From an uncultured Sphingomonas sp. (lineage in GTDB: Bacteria; Pseudomonadota; Alphaproteobacteria; Sphingomonadales; Sphingomonadaceae): 33,558 nt of DNA. Under the pieces are notes generated by a model, which saw only the letters and a program-made list of their open reading frames with translations, searched no databases and had not been told where the DNA came from. The DNA is taken from assembly GCA_913777325.1 (NCBI GenBank), contig CAJYSA010000051.1, positions 1-33,558 of the forward strand, read 5' to 3'. Each line of letters begins with the position of its first letter. Within the stretch, counting starts at the first letter, position 1. The position numbers and the translations under genes were made by a program. This document shows positions 1 to 8,340 of the stretch, one piece after another.

Positions 1-2
1 AA

Positions 3-389
3 GGGCTTCGTCACCGCGCGCTGGGCGCGGTCGTCGGCGAGGCGAAGCGGGTGCAGATGGCGCAGGCGCGCCGGCTGCAACTGGCCGCCGAGGTCGGCGC
101 GACGCCCGCGCTGCTGCTGCGCCGCCCGACCCGCGACGGCAGCGATCCCGCCACCGCGCCATCACCGGCGGTGACGTGGTGGCGGATCGCGCACGCCCCC
201 TCGCCCCCGGTGCCGTGGGGCGGGCTGGGCCGCGCGTGCTGGCAGGTCGCCTGCGTCCGGCAACGCGGCGGCGATCCCTTCGAACTCTTGCTGGAGGGCT
301 GCGATGAAACGGGTCGCCTCGCTCTACCTGCCCAGCTGGTCGATCGACCGGTTGCGGCGGATCGAGCGCCGCGCCGCGCGCTCGGCTGA
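3..389 (+). CDS. imuA: ImuA C-terminal part (SOS mutagenesis, RecA-like), 5' end cut by window
   Basis: Open reading frame running in from the window edge and stopping at 387-389. ImuA is a RecA-fold accessory protein of the ImuA-ImuB-DnaE2 translesion mutasome. Only the C-terminal ~128 residues are visible, so the ATP-binding core cannot be checked. The segment has the features I associate with the ImuA tail: QARRLQLAAE followed by LLLR, an SPAV..WRI strand, a W.V...RQRGG.P strand and a closing CDETGRL.LPA. The identification rests partly on the immediate downstream imuB and dnaE2. Its last 86 bases overlap the start of imuB in another frame, so translation of the two is probably coupled. 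Any LexA box for the cassette would lie upstream, outside the window. Confidence 0.82.
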   Translation, partial: GLRHRALGAVVGEAKRVQMAQARRLQLAAEVGATPALLLRRPTRDGSDPATAPSPAVTWWRIAHAPSPPVPWGGLGRACWQVACVRQRGGDPFELLLEGCDETGRLALPAQLVDRPVAADRAPRRALG

Positions 390-2607
390 GGCCGACGGTC
401 GCGGCGCCTTCGCCGCGCTGGGCGCCGATGCGGCGGTCGAGCGCGCGCAGCAATGCTCCGTCCCGCGCGGCGGCGGCTGGCGCCCGGGTGCGCGCTGGGC
501 GCGGACCGATCCCGGCAGCGGACTGGCGGAAACGCGCGACCAGGTGGAGGCGGCGGTCGCGGCGCTTCCCGCGCATCGCCGCCCCGCGCAGCGCGAGCTG
601 GGCCGCACCAGCGAGGCGGTCACCGCCCCGTATCGCGAGCTGTCGCGCCGTACCGAGGGCGCGCAGCCGCTGTTCCGTCCCGGCACGCGCGGCTGGCAGG
701 GCGAGGAGCTGCAACACACGGTCGATGCGCTGCCCGCGCACCGCCGCCCGTCGCTGCAGGAATTGTCGCGCAAGACCGAGCTGGTCGACCATCCGTTCCG
801 CCCGATGCCCGCCGACGAATCGGGCCTCGTGGCGCCGCGCCGCCGCAGCGCGCGCGACGGTCATCGCGGCGAGGCGGGCTATGTCGCCCCGCCCCATGTG
901 GCGCAAAGCCTGAAACAGCGTGCGGCGCTGCCGGGGGTGCAATTCCCCGGCGAAGGCCCGCATCCCGACGATCACGGCAAGCGCGCCCCCACCGGCTCCG
1001 GCTCCGGCCAAGGCCGCTTCTTCCAGACCGGGCGCACGCTGGGCAGCGTCGTGGCGCGCGTCTGCGCGGATACCGATGATCCGGCACCCGGCGCCGCCGC
1101 GGACGAACCGCCGCTGGTCACGGTCGAGCGCAGCGGCACGCGCATCACGATCGCCGCCGCCAATGCCGCCGCCGGCGCGCTGGGGATCGGCCCGGGCGCC
1201 GCGCTCACCATGGCGCGCGCGCAGGTGCCCGGGCTCGACGTGCGCGAGGCGGCGCCCGCGCGCGACGCCGCCGACCTCGCCGCGCTGGCCACGCTGCTGG
1301 CGCGCCGCTGGGCACCGACCGTCGCGATCTCCGACACCGACGGCCTGTTCGTCGACCTCACCGGGGTCGCGCACCTTCACGGCGGCGAGGCGCGCTTTTG
1401 CCGTCGGCTGCTGCGGCTGCTGGCGCGCTATGGAATCGCCGCGCGCGTCGCGGTCGCCGACACCGCCGGCGCCGCCTGGGCGCTCGCCCGGTTCGGCACG
1501 CACGATGCGGTGCAGGTCGTCGCCCCCGGCGGGCAGACGGCGGCGCTGGCGCGGCTGCCGGTCGCCGCGCTGCGGCTGGCGCCACCCGCGCTGGAGCTGC
1601 TCGCGCGGCTGGGCATCGACGCCATCGGCCAGCTCAGCGACCTGCCGCGCGCGCCGCTCGTCCGCCGCTTCGGTCGCGCGATCGCCGACCGGATCGATCA
1701 GGCGCTCGGCCACGCGCCCGAACCGTTCGAGCCGATCGTCCCGCCGACGCGCATCGCGGTCGAACAGCGCTTCGTCGAGCCGATCGCCACGCCCGAGGCG
1801 ATCGAACATTGGCTGCGCGAGTTGATGGCGCGGCTCGCGACCGCGCTCGCCAAGGCCGGTCAGGGCGCGCGCGTCGTGGAGATGATCGCCGCGCGCGTCG
1901 ATGGCGTGCCGCAACGGCTGCGGCTCGGCTTCGCGCGCGCCACCCGCGATGCCGCGCACATGCTGCGCCTCACGCTGCGCCGCATCGAGGAGATCGAGCC
2001 GGGCTATGGCATCGATGCGATCGCGCTTCTCGTCCATCGCGCCGATCCGCTCGGGGCCGAGACGCTGGCACCCGCGCTCGCCGACGAAGCGGTGCCCGAT
2101 CTCGCCCCCTTGATCGACGCGCTCGCCAATCGCATCGGGGCCGATCGGCTCTGGCGCGTCATGCCGGTCGAAAGCGACGTGCCCGAACGCTCGTGGATGC
2201 GCACCGCGCCGCTCGATCCGCCATGTCGCGAGGTGCGCGCGCTCCGCCACGACGACGTCCGCCACCTCGATGCGCGCGCGCCCGATCACCCGTGGCACCC
2301 GCGCTGGCCGCGCCCGGTGCTGCTGCTGCGCCGCCCGGAACCGATCGACCATGTCCTCGCCGAATTGCCCGACCAGCCGCCCAAGCGCTTCAGCTGGCGC
2401 GGCATCACGCACCGCATCGTCCATGCCGAGGGGCCGGAGCGGATCGCGGGCGAATGGTGGCGCCGCGCGCCCGAACGGCTGGCGGTGCGCGACTATTTCC
2501 GTGTCGAGGACGAGGCGGGGCAGCGCTTCTGGCTGTTCCGTCGCGGTGACGGCCTGCGCGGCGAAACCGGCGATCTCACATGGTTCCTCCACGGGCTGGG
2601 CAATTGA
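304..2607 (+). CDS. imuB: ImuB, catalytically dead Y-family polymerase, with large N-terminal insertion
   Basis: A 767-aa inactive Y-family polymerase that acts as the hub of the error-prone mutasome, linking ImuA, the beta clamp and DnaE2. The start at 304 has GGAGGG five bases upstream. The protein opens with LYLPSWSIDRL, where an active Pol IV has its first catalytic Asp, and has TDGLFVDLTG in place of the SxDE-type motif. The metal-binding acidic residues are therefore incomplete, as is typical of ImuB. Helix-hairpin-helix (IGQLSDLPRAPL) and little-finger regions follow, and the C-terminal ImuB domain is complete. Between the first strand (residues ~1-26) and the second palm segment (from ~269, PPLVTVER) lies ~240 extra residues rich in Arg and Pro. 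They contain ALPAHRRP twice (residues 87-94 and 142-149). Usual ImuB length is about 500 aa. I recall similar inserts in other sphingomonads but cannot verify it here. Confidence 0.93.
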   Translation: MKRVASLYLPSWSIDRLRRIERRAARSAEADGRGAFAALGADAAVERAQQCSVPRGGGWRPGARWARTDPGSGLAETRDQVEAAVAALPAHRRPAQRELGRTSEAVTAPYRELSRRTEGAQPLFRPGTRGWQGEELQHTVDALPAHRRPSLQELSRKTELVDHPFRPMPADESGLVAPRRRSARDGHRGEAGYVAPPHVAQSLKQRAALPGVQFPGEGPHPDDHGKRAPTGSGSGQGRFFQTGRTLGSVVARVCADTDDPAPGAAADEPPLVTVERSGTRITIAAANAAAGALGIGPGAALTMARAQVPGLDVREAAPARDAADLAALATLLARRWAPTVAISDTDGLFVDLTGVAHLHGGEARFCRRLLRLLARYGIAARVAVADTAGAAWALARFGTHDAVQVVAPGGQTAALARLPVAALRLAPPALELLARLGIDAIGQLSDLPRAPLVRRFGRAIADRIDQALGHAPEPFEPIVPPTRIAVEQRFVEPIATPEAIEHWLRELMARLATALAKAGQGARVVEMIAARVDGVPQRLRLGFARATRDAAHMLRLTLRRIEEIEPGYGIDAIALLVHRADPLGAETLAPALADEAVPDLAPLIDALANRIGADRLWRVMPVESDVPERSWMRTAPLDPPCREVRALRHDDVRHLDARAPDHPWHPRWPRPVLLLRRPEPIDHVLAELPDQPPKRFSWRGITHRIVHAEGPERIAGEWWRRAPERLAVRDYFRVEDEAGQRFWLFRRGDGLRGETGDLTWFLHGLGN

Positions 2608-2626
2608 GGATGTCGGCCAGCCACGG

Positions 2627-2703
2627 CGTCATTGCGAGCGCAGCGAAGCGATCCAGGGCGCCCTGGTCCGGCAATGCATCGAGCCGCTACGCTCGCGATG
2701 ACG
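2627..2703. repeat. 77-bp REP/MITE-like palindromic repeat, copy 1
   Basis: Imperfect inverted repeat. The left arm begins CGTCATTGCGAGCG and the right arm ends CGCTCGCGATGACG. The core is a perfect 14-bp palindrome, CCAGGGCGCCCTGG. It fills the imuB-dnaE2 gap and ends just before the dnaE2 ribosome-binding region. The same element, also 77 bp, recurs at 12151-12227. Elements with the CGTCATTGCGAG core are common dispersed repeats in several bacterial groups. A transposase partner is not present here. Confidence 0.85.
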
Positions 2704-2716
2704 GACGAAGGCGGCC

Positions 2717-5700
2717 ATGACCTATTCCGAACTCCAGGTCGCGACGCACTTCTGCTTCCTGCGCGGCGTGTCGTCGTGCGAGGAACTGTTCGCCACCGCC
2801 GCCGAGATGCGCCTGCCCGCGCTCGGCATCACCGATCGCAATTCGGTCGCCGGGATCGTCCGCGCGATGGTCGCCGCCGAACAGGCCTCGGCACAGGCAA
2901 ATCCGGTGCGGATGGTCGCCGGGTGCCGGCTCGATCTCGTCAGCGGCGCATCGCTGCTGGTCTGGCCACAGGATCTCGCGGCCTGGAGCCGGCTCACCCG
3001 GCTGCTGACGATCGGGAAGGCGCGCGCCCGCCCGCAGCATGGCGAGAAAGGCCGCTGCTTCCTGCATTGGGAGGATGTCGCCGCGCACGCCGCCGGCTTG
3101 GTCGCGGCGCTGGTTCCCGGCGCGGACGGCGCCGACCCCGGCGAGCTGCGCTGGATGGCGGACCTGTTCGGGGCCGGCTCGGGCGATCCGCGCGGGCACG
3201 TCTGCCTGACGCAGCGCCGCCGCCCCGACGATGCGCGCCGCCTGTTCGAGGCCGCCGCCGCCGCCCGCCGTCACGGGTTGTCGCCGCTCGCCACCGGCGA
3301 CGTGCTCTATCACCATCCCGACAAGCGCATGATCCAGGACGTCGTCACCGCGATTCGCGAGAAGACCACGATCGACGATCTCGGGCTGCGCCGCGAACGT
3401 TCCGCCGATCGCTGCCTCCACCCACCGCATGAAATGGCGCGGCGCTTCGCGCGCCTGCCCGACGCGCTCGCCGCGATACCGGCGGTGGTCGAACGCTGCA
3501 CCTTCTCGCCGCGCGACCTGCGCGATCAATATCTGTACCCGGAAGAGGCCGTGATGGCGGGGCAGACGCCGCAACAGGCGCTGGAGAAACTCGCCACCCG
3601 CGCGCTCGACCGGCGCTTCGACGGCGCGGTGCCGCGGGACTATCGCGCGCTGCTCGCCAAGGAACTCGGGCTGGTCGCGAAGCTGAACTACGCCGCCTAT
3701 TTCCTCACCGTCCATTCGATCGTGGAATATGCGCGCAGCCAGGACATCCTGTGCCAGGGGCGCGGCTCGGCGGCCAATTCGGTGATCTGCTTCGTGCTCG
3801 GCATCACCTCGATCGATCCGATCGTGCATCAATTGCTGTTCGAGCGTTTTCTGTCGGAAAACCGCGCCGAGCCGCCCGATATCGACATCGATTTCGAACA
3901 TGAGCGGCGCGAGGAAGTGATCCAGTGGATCTACGAGACCTATGGCCACGATCATGCCGCGCTGACGGCGGTGGTCAGCCGCTTTCGCGCGCGCGGCGCG
4001 GTGCGCGAGGTGGGCAAGGCGCTCGGCCTGCCCGAGGACATGACCGGCGCGCTCGCCGGACAGGTATGGGGCTGGTCGGAGGAAGGCGTCGCCGATCGCC
4101 ATGTCGATGCGCTCAACCTCGATCGCGGCGACCCGCGCCTCGCGCTCACGCTGGAGCTGGCGCGCGAGCTGATCGGCACGCCGCGCCATCTGTCGCAGCA
4201 TCCCGGCGGCTTCGTCCTCACCCGCGACCGGCTCGACGCCTTGGTCCCGATCGAGCCCGCCGCGATGGCCGATCGCCGCGTGATCGAATGGGAAAAGGAG
4301 GATGTCGAGGAAGCGGGGATGATGAAGGTCGATATCCTGGGGCTGGGGATGCTCGGCTGCATGCGCCGCGCCTTCGATCTGCTCGCCCGCCACAAGGACG
4401 TTCACCTAACGCTCGACCATCCCGATCTGCAGACCGACGATCCGGCGACCTTCGCGATGATCCAGAAGGCCGATACGCTCGGCGTCTTCCAGATCGAGAG
4501 CCGGGCGCAGATGGCGATGCTGCCGCGCATGCTGCCGGTCAATTTCTACGATATCGCGATCCAGGTCGCGATCGTCCGGCCCGGCCCGATCCAGGGCGAC
4601 ATGGTCCACCCGTATCTGAAGCGCCGCGAACAGAAGCGCCGCAATCCCGCGATCGAATTCGATTATCCCTCGCCGGAGCTGAAGGCGGTGCTCGGCAAGA
4701 CCTATGGTGTGCCGCTGTTCCAGGAACAGGCGATGAAGGTCGCGATCGAGGGCGCGGGCTTCACCCCGGCGCGCGCCGACGAGCTGCGCAAGGCGATGGC
4801 GACGTTCAAGTACACGCAGGGCGTCGGACAGTTCAAAACCGAGCTGATCGAGGGGATGGCGAAGAAAGGCATCGGCCCCGATTTCGCCGAACGGCTGGTC
4901 AAGCAGATCGAGGGGTTCGGCTCCTACGGCTTTCCCGAAAGCCACGCCGCCTCCTTCGCGAAGATCGCTTATGCGTCGAGCTGGATGAAATGCCACCACC
5001 CGGACGTCTTCTGTTGCGCGCTGCTCAACGCGCAGCCGATGGGCTTCTACGCGCCGGCGCAGATCGTCCGCGACGCGCGCGACCATGGCGTCGCGATCCA
5101 CCCGGTCTGCGTGGTCGACAGCGAATGGGACACGCGACTGGTCGCTGAGGGCGCCGCCCCGGGCACCGCGCGCCTGCCGCTGCGGCTGGGGATGCGCATC
5201 GTGCAGGGGGTTGCCGCGCTGGACGTCGCGCGGATCATCGCCGCGCGCGGGGCCGCGCCGTTCCGCTCGATCGAGGATCTCTGGCGCCGCTCGGGCGTGC
5301 CGCTCGCCACGCTGGAGAAGCTGGCGAAGGCCGATGCCTTCCATGCGCTCGGGCTCGATCGGCGTCAGGCGTTATGGGCGATCCGCGGGCTGGGCGAGAC
5401 GCCGCTGCCGCTGCTGGAGGCCGCCGAGCGCCGCGAGCCGCCGGTCAGCCTGGTGCCGCTGACCGCCGGGCGCGAGGTGGTGGAGGATTATCGCGCCACG
5501 CAGCTCACGTTGCGCCAGCATCCATTGTTCTTCCTGCGCGAACGGCTGGCGCGGCAACGCGTGATTCCCTGTGCGCAGCTTGGCGACACGCGCGACGGGC
5601 GCCGCGTCGAACTGGCCGGCATTATCCTCGTCCGCCAGAAACCGGGCTCGGCCAAGGGCGTGCTGTTCATCACGATCGAGGACGAGACCGGCGTCGCCAA

Positions 5701-6031
5701 CATCATCCTGTGGCCCGACCGGTTCGAGGCGCAGCGGACCGTCGTGATGTCCTCGGCGATGATCGGCGTCACCGGTGTCGTCCAGCGGGAGGGCGCGGTG
5801 ATCCATGTCATCGCCGATCGCATCCACGATCGTACCGCGATGCTGCGCGAGGTCGGCGACATCGACTTGCCCCGCCTCACCAGTCGCGGCGACGGCGCCA
5901 CCCATCCCGGCGCGCCCGATCGCGGCGATCCGGGCTGGAAGACGCGGGTGCGCAGCGACTATCATCCGCCGTTCCGAAACGGCTGCGATCCCGAAGACGT
6001 CATCCCGATCCGCAGCCACGACTTCCATTAA
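2717..6031 (+). CDS. dnaE2: DnaE2 (ImuC) error-prone DNA polymerase III alpha subunit
   Basis: A 1104-aa C-family DNA polymerase of the DnaE2 type. It performs translesion synthesis with ImuA and ImuB after DNA damage. In order it shows an N-terminal PHP domain (ELQVATHFCFLRG at the start, as in DnaE2), the polymerase palm with the catalytic DxD in PPDIDIDFEHERR (about residues 392-404), fingers and tandem helix-hairpin-helix region, and an OB fold near the C-terminus (VELAGIILVRQKPGS). It ends in SHDFH, a typical DnaE2 tail. Length fits the family. The ATG at 2717 follows GAAGGCGG. It is separated from imuB by 109 bp holding a palindromic repeat, so the cassette may still be one transcript but with a hairpin in the junction. 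Confidence 0.96.
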   Translation: MTYSELQVATHFCFLRGVSSCEELFATAAEMRLPALGITDRNSVAGIVRAMVAAEQASAQANPVRMVAGCRLDLVSGASLLVWPQDLAAWSRLTRLLTIGKARARPQHGEKGRCFLHWEDVAAHAAGLVAALVPGADGADPGELRWMADLFGAGSGDPRGHVCLTQRRRPDDARRLFEAAAAARRHGLSPLATGDVLYHHPDKRMIQDVVTAIREKTTIDDLGLRRERSADRCLHPPHEMARRFARLPDALAAIPAVVERCTFSPRDLRDQYLYPEEAVMAGQTPQQALEKLATRALDRRFDGAVPRDYRALLAKELGLVAKLNYAAYFLTVHSIVEYARSQDILCQGRGSAANSVICFVLGITSIDPIVHQLLFERFLSENRAEPPDIDIDFEHERREEVIQWIYETYGHDHAALTAVVSRFRARGAVREVGKALGLPEDMTGALAGQVWGWSEEGVADRHVDALNLDRGDPRLALTLELARELIGTPRHLSQHPGGFVLTRDRLDALVPIEPAAMADRRVIEWEKEDVEEAGMMKVDILGLGMLGCMRRAFDLLARHKDVHLTLDHPDLQTDDPATFAMIQKADTLGVFQIESRAQMAMLPRMLPVNFYDIAIQVAIVRPGPIQGDMVHPYLKRREQKRRNPAIEFDYPSPELKAVLGKTYGVPLFQEQAMKVAIEGAGFTPARADELRKAMATFKYTQGVGQFKTELIEGMAKKGIGPDFAERLVKQIEGFGSYGFPESHAASFAKIAYASSWMKCHHPDVFCCALLNAQPMGFYAPAQIVRDARDHGVAIHPVCVVDSEWDTRLVAEGAAPGTARLPLRLGMRIVQGVAALDVARIIAARGAAPFRSIEDLWRRSGVPLATLEKLAKADAFHALGLDRRQALWAIRGLGETPLPLLEAAERREPPVSLVPLTAGREVVEDYRATQLTLRQHPLFFLRERLARQRVIPCAQLGDTRDGRRVELAGIILVRQKPGSAKGVLFITIEDETGVANIILWPDRFEAQRTVVMSSAMIGVTGVVQREGAVIHVIADRIHDRTAMLREVGDIDLPRLTSRGDGATHPGAPDRGDPGWKTRVRSDYHPPFRNGCDPEDVIPIRSHDFH

Positions 6032-6084
6032 GTCATGGACATTTCACGATGACGTCACGACCATGCTCGCAACGTCCTCGACAT

Positions 6085-6100
6085 CTTGACCCGGATCAAG
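6085..6100. promoter_or_regulatory. Candidate FNR/FixK-type box upstream of the BLUF gene
   Basis: The sequence CTTGACCCGGATCAAG matches the CRP/FNR-superfamily pattern TTGAY-N4-ATCAA and is a near-perfect palindrome. Its centre lies about 62 bases before the BLUF start codon. A weak -10 (AACAAT, about 6108-6113) lies 16 bases after the embedded TTGACC. The box would thus coincide with the -35 region if that promoter is used. Function is inferred from the motif only. Confidence 0.55.
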
Positions 6101-6154
6101 GAGGTGTAACAATATTCTGCTGCATCTTTGCCAGGATTGCGCCATGGGGCGACG

Positions 6155-6616
6155 ATGGACGATCCGGTCTTTCAGCTGGTCTATCAGAGTCGCGCGACCC
6201 GGCCGCTCGACAATGTCGAGCTGGATCGTCTCGCGCTGTCCGCCGCCACCTTCAACCGCCAGCATCACGTCACCGGCCTGCTGCTCTATGACGGCAGCCG
6301 CTTCATCCAGGCGCTGGAGGGAACGCATGACGCGGTGACGCTCGCGATGAAGCGGATCGACGTCGATCCGCTTCACGATTCGATCGCCTATGTCGAACGC
6401 CGCTTCGTGGCGCGCCGCCAGTTCGGTGGCTGGGCGATGGACGTGCGCCGCGTGCATGATGGCGAAAGCGCGCAGGCGTTCCTCGCCGATCTCCGCCGCA
6501 CGCTGGCGACGGTCGAGGATCACCGCCTCGTCGCCGCGTTCATCGGCTTCGCGCTGCTGGGCCGCCCGGAACTGCGCGCCCGCCGCTCGCCGCCGGGCGA
6601 GCGCGAGCGCGCCTGA
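6155..6616 (+). CDS. BLUF-domain blue-light photoreceptor
   Basis: A 153-aa single-domain BLUF protein that would bind FAD and sense blue light. All residues needed for the photocycle are present with exactly the spacing of AppA: Tyr10 in VYQS, Asn34 in FNRQHHVTGLLLY, Gln52 in FIQALEG, Trp93 and Met95 in GGWAM (AppA Y21, N45, Q63, W104, M106). About 50 residues follow the core and hold no output domain, so signalling must use a partner or oligomer change. I chose the ATG at 6155 because the frame extends upstream only by a TTG-started, non-conserved stretch; a weak GGGGCG lies just before it. An FNR-type box precedes it. The next gene is convergent, 4 bases away. Confidence 0.92.
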   Translation: MDDPVFQLVYQSRATRPLDNVELDRLALSAATFNRQHHVTGLLLYDGSRFIQALEGTHDAVTLAMKRIDVDPLHDSIAYVERRFVARRQFGGWAMDVRRVHDGESAQAFLADLRRTLATVEDHRLVAAFIGFALLGRPELRARRSPPGERERA

Positions 6617-6620
6617 GCCG

Positions 6621-7622
6621 TCAGCCGACCGTCTGCTCGATCGTGCCGAAGATCGGGTGGTGGCGATCGTCCTCCATCCAGATCCGCACCGTGTCGCCGC
6701 TCGCCAGATACGGCGTCGTCGCCGTGCCCTGCGCGATCGTCTCAATCATCCGTAGCTCGGCCAGGCAGGAATAGCCGACCCCGCCCTCCGCCACCGGACG
6801 CCCCGGCCCGCCGTCGGCATCGCGGTTCGATACCGTCCCCGATCCCACGATCGTCCCCGCCGACAGCGCGCGAGTCTTGGCGGCGTGCGCGATCAGCGTG
6901 CCGAAGTCGAAGGTCATGTCCTCGCCCGCATCGGCGCGGCCGAACGCGGCGCCGTTCACCTCCACCAACAGCCGGCGGTGCAGCTTGCCGTCCTTCCACC
7001 ACTCGCCCAACGCCGCCGGGGTCACGAACACCGGCGAGAAGGCGGAGGCCGGCTTGGACTGGACGAAGCCGAACCCCTTGGCCAGTTCGGGCGGGATCAG
7101 GTTGCGCAGCGACACGTCGTTGGTCAGCCCCACCAGCCGGATCGCGTCCAGCGCCTGTTCGCGCGTCGCGCCCAGCGGCACGTCGCCGGTGACGACCACC
7201 ACCTCGCCCTCCAGGTCGCAGCCCCATTGCGCGTCGGCCAGCGGGATCGCGTCGCGCGCGCCCAGAAAGCCGTCCGACCCGCCCTGGTACATCAGCGGAT
7301 CGTGCCAGAAGCTGTCGGGAAGCTCCGCCCCGCGCGCCTGCCGCACCAGCGCGACATGGTTCACATAGGCCGATCCGTCGAGCCACTGGTACGCGCGCGG
7401 CAGCGGCGCGGCGGCGTCATGTTCGTGGAAACGCGCGCGCGGGATCGCCTCGTTGCGCAGGTCGATCGCCAGCAGTTCCAGCGCGGGGGCGATCCGCTCC
7501 CAATCGTCCAGCGCGGCCTGCAGCGTCGCGCAGATATGCCCCGCATCGGCATACCAGGCCAGATCGTCCGACACGACGACCAGGCGACCGTCACGCCCCT
7601 GCTTCAGACTGGCGAGTTTCAT
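6621..7622 (-). CDS. Fumarylacetoacetate hydrolase family protein
   Basis: A 333-aa protein of the FAH superfamily, matching the ~330-aa bacterial fumarylacetoacetase type of aromatic (tyrosine/homogentisate) catabolism. This family cleaves C-C bonds next to carbonyls using a divalent metal. Visible metal-site residues are Glu138 and Glu140 in CDLEGEV and Asp169 in LTNDVSLRN. The C-terminal GDTVRIWMED..HHPIFGTIEQTV segment is typical of the family. The start has AAGGAGAGG six bases upstream on the minus strand. The S24 repressor gene ends 52 bases upstream in the same direction, so co-transcription is possible. No other homogentisate-pathway gene is in the window, so the true substrate is uncertain. 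Confidence 0.88.
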   Translation of the reverse strand: MKLASLKQGRDGRLVVVSDDLAWYADAGHICATLQAALDDWERIAPALELLAIDLRNEAIPRARFHEHDAAAPLPRAYQWLDGSAYVNHVALVRQARGAELPDSFWHDPLMYQGGSDGFLGARDAIPLADAQWGCDLEGEVVVVTGDVPLGATREQALDAIRLVGLTNDVSLRNLIPPELAKGFGFVQSKPASAFSPVFVTPAALGEWWKDGKLHRRLLVEVNGAAFGRADAGEDMTFDFGTLIAHAAKTRALSAGTIVGSGTVSNRDADGGPGRPVAEGGVGYSCLAELRMIETIAQGTATTPYLASGDTVRIWMEDDRHHPIFGTIEQTVG

Positions 7623-7674
7623 GCGCTACCTCTCCTTGTTCTGGCATGGTTGTAACCGCGCCGCGCGCGCGCCG

Positions 7675-8292
7675 CTACAGTTGCCGCAGCAACAGCCGCG
7701 CGCGCCCGATCACCTCCATTTCGCGCGCGGGCACGCGCTCGACCGGCCAGAGCGGATTGTCGCTGCGCACCTCCACCACGTCGCCGTGCGGCACCAGCCG
7801 CTTGACCGACACCAGCTCGCCGCGCCGCCACACATAGATCGCGCCGCGTGACACCAGCCGCCGCGCGTCGCGATCGATCAACAGCCGGTCGCCGTCGCGC
7901 AGCGTCGGCGCCATCGAGTCGCCGCTCACCGTGATCAGCGACGCCGCCCCCGCCGCGACCCCGGCGGCACGCAGCGCGGACTGCGGCACCGCCTCGGCGC
8001 GGATCAGTCGTTCCTCGGCCACGCGCCCCGCCCCGGCGGCGGCGCTCACCGCCAGCCAGGGCACCGCGACATCCGGCACGAGCGGCGCGGGCGCGCCCAG
8101 CAGCATTTCGTCGATGCCCAGGAAGTCGGCGAGCATCCGCCGCTCGCGCTCGGGCAGCACGCGCGGCGATCCGCGGTTCACGAATTGCCCCAGATACGCC
8201 TGGTTGCGCCCCAGCATCCGCGACAGTGCCGACAACGCGACGCCCCGCGTTCGCGCGGCATTCGCCAGAGCCTGCTGCGGAGTGTCGTTCAT
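7675..8292 (-). CDS. S24-family (LexA/CI-like) repressor with helix-turn-helix
   Basis: A 205-aa regulator. An N-terminal helix-turn-helix (about residues 17-45, ALSALSRMLGRNQAYLGQFV) is joined to a C-terminal peptidase S24 domain with the Ser-Lys dyad: Ser126 in GDSMAPTL.DGD and Lys164 in VSVKRLV. An Ala86-Gly87 pair in SAAAGAGR sits where LexA/CI proteins are self-cleaved, so RecA-stimulated autocleavage is plausible. It is not LexA itself, as the DNA-binding domain is of the CI/Xre type. The promoter places the transcription start at or next to the ATG, predicting a leaderless mRNA. It faces a 58-aa Cro-sized gene across an 85-bp control region carrying an inverted repeat and a LexA box. 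Confidence 0.9.
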   Translation of the reverse strand: MNDTPQQALANAARTRGVALSALSRMLGRNQAYLGQFVNRGSPRVLPERERRMLADFLGIDEMLLGAPAPLVPDVAVPWLAVSAAAGAGRVAEERLIRAEAVPQSALRAAGVAAGAASLITVSGDSMAPTLRDGDRLLIDRDARRLVSRGAIYVWRRGELVSVKRLVPHGDVVEVRSDNPLWPVERVPAREMEVIGRARLLLRQL

Positions 8293-8298
8293 CCACGT

Positions 8299-8327
8299 AT
8301 CCTAGGCTGAGGATTTTTCCTCGACAA
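8299..8327 (-). promoter_or_regulatory. Promoter of the S24 repressor gene, predicted leaderless
   Basis: On the minus strand TTGTCG (8327-8322) and TAGGAT (8304-8299) are separated by exactly 17 bases. The -10 ends six bases before the ATG at 8292, so the transcript should begin at or within a base or two of the start codon. No Shine-Dalgarno sequence fits in between. The -35 overlaps a TCGACA that can serve as -35 on the opposite strand. Confidence 0.62.
8309..8322. promoter_or_regulatory. Inverted repeat in the repressor promoter spacer, candidate autoregulatory operator
   Basis: GAGGA-TTTT-TCCTC, a perfect 5-bp inverted repeat with a four-base centre, lies wholly between the -10 and -35 of the S24 repressor gene. 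This position is typical for an operator through which a repressor controls its own synthesis. Which protein binds is inference. Confidence 0.45.
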
Positions 8328-8340
8328 GAAGAACAAAGGA

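Noticed and set aside
6050-6057. TGACGTCA palindrome after dnaE2
   Set aside because: Only 8 bp with no extension; easily due to chance.
6098-6105. Perfect Shine-Dalgarno AAGGAGGT upstream of the BLUF gene
   Set aside because: No start codon at useful distance; only GTG-TAA follows, and the bases are part of the FNR-box region.
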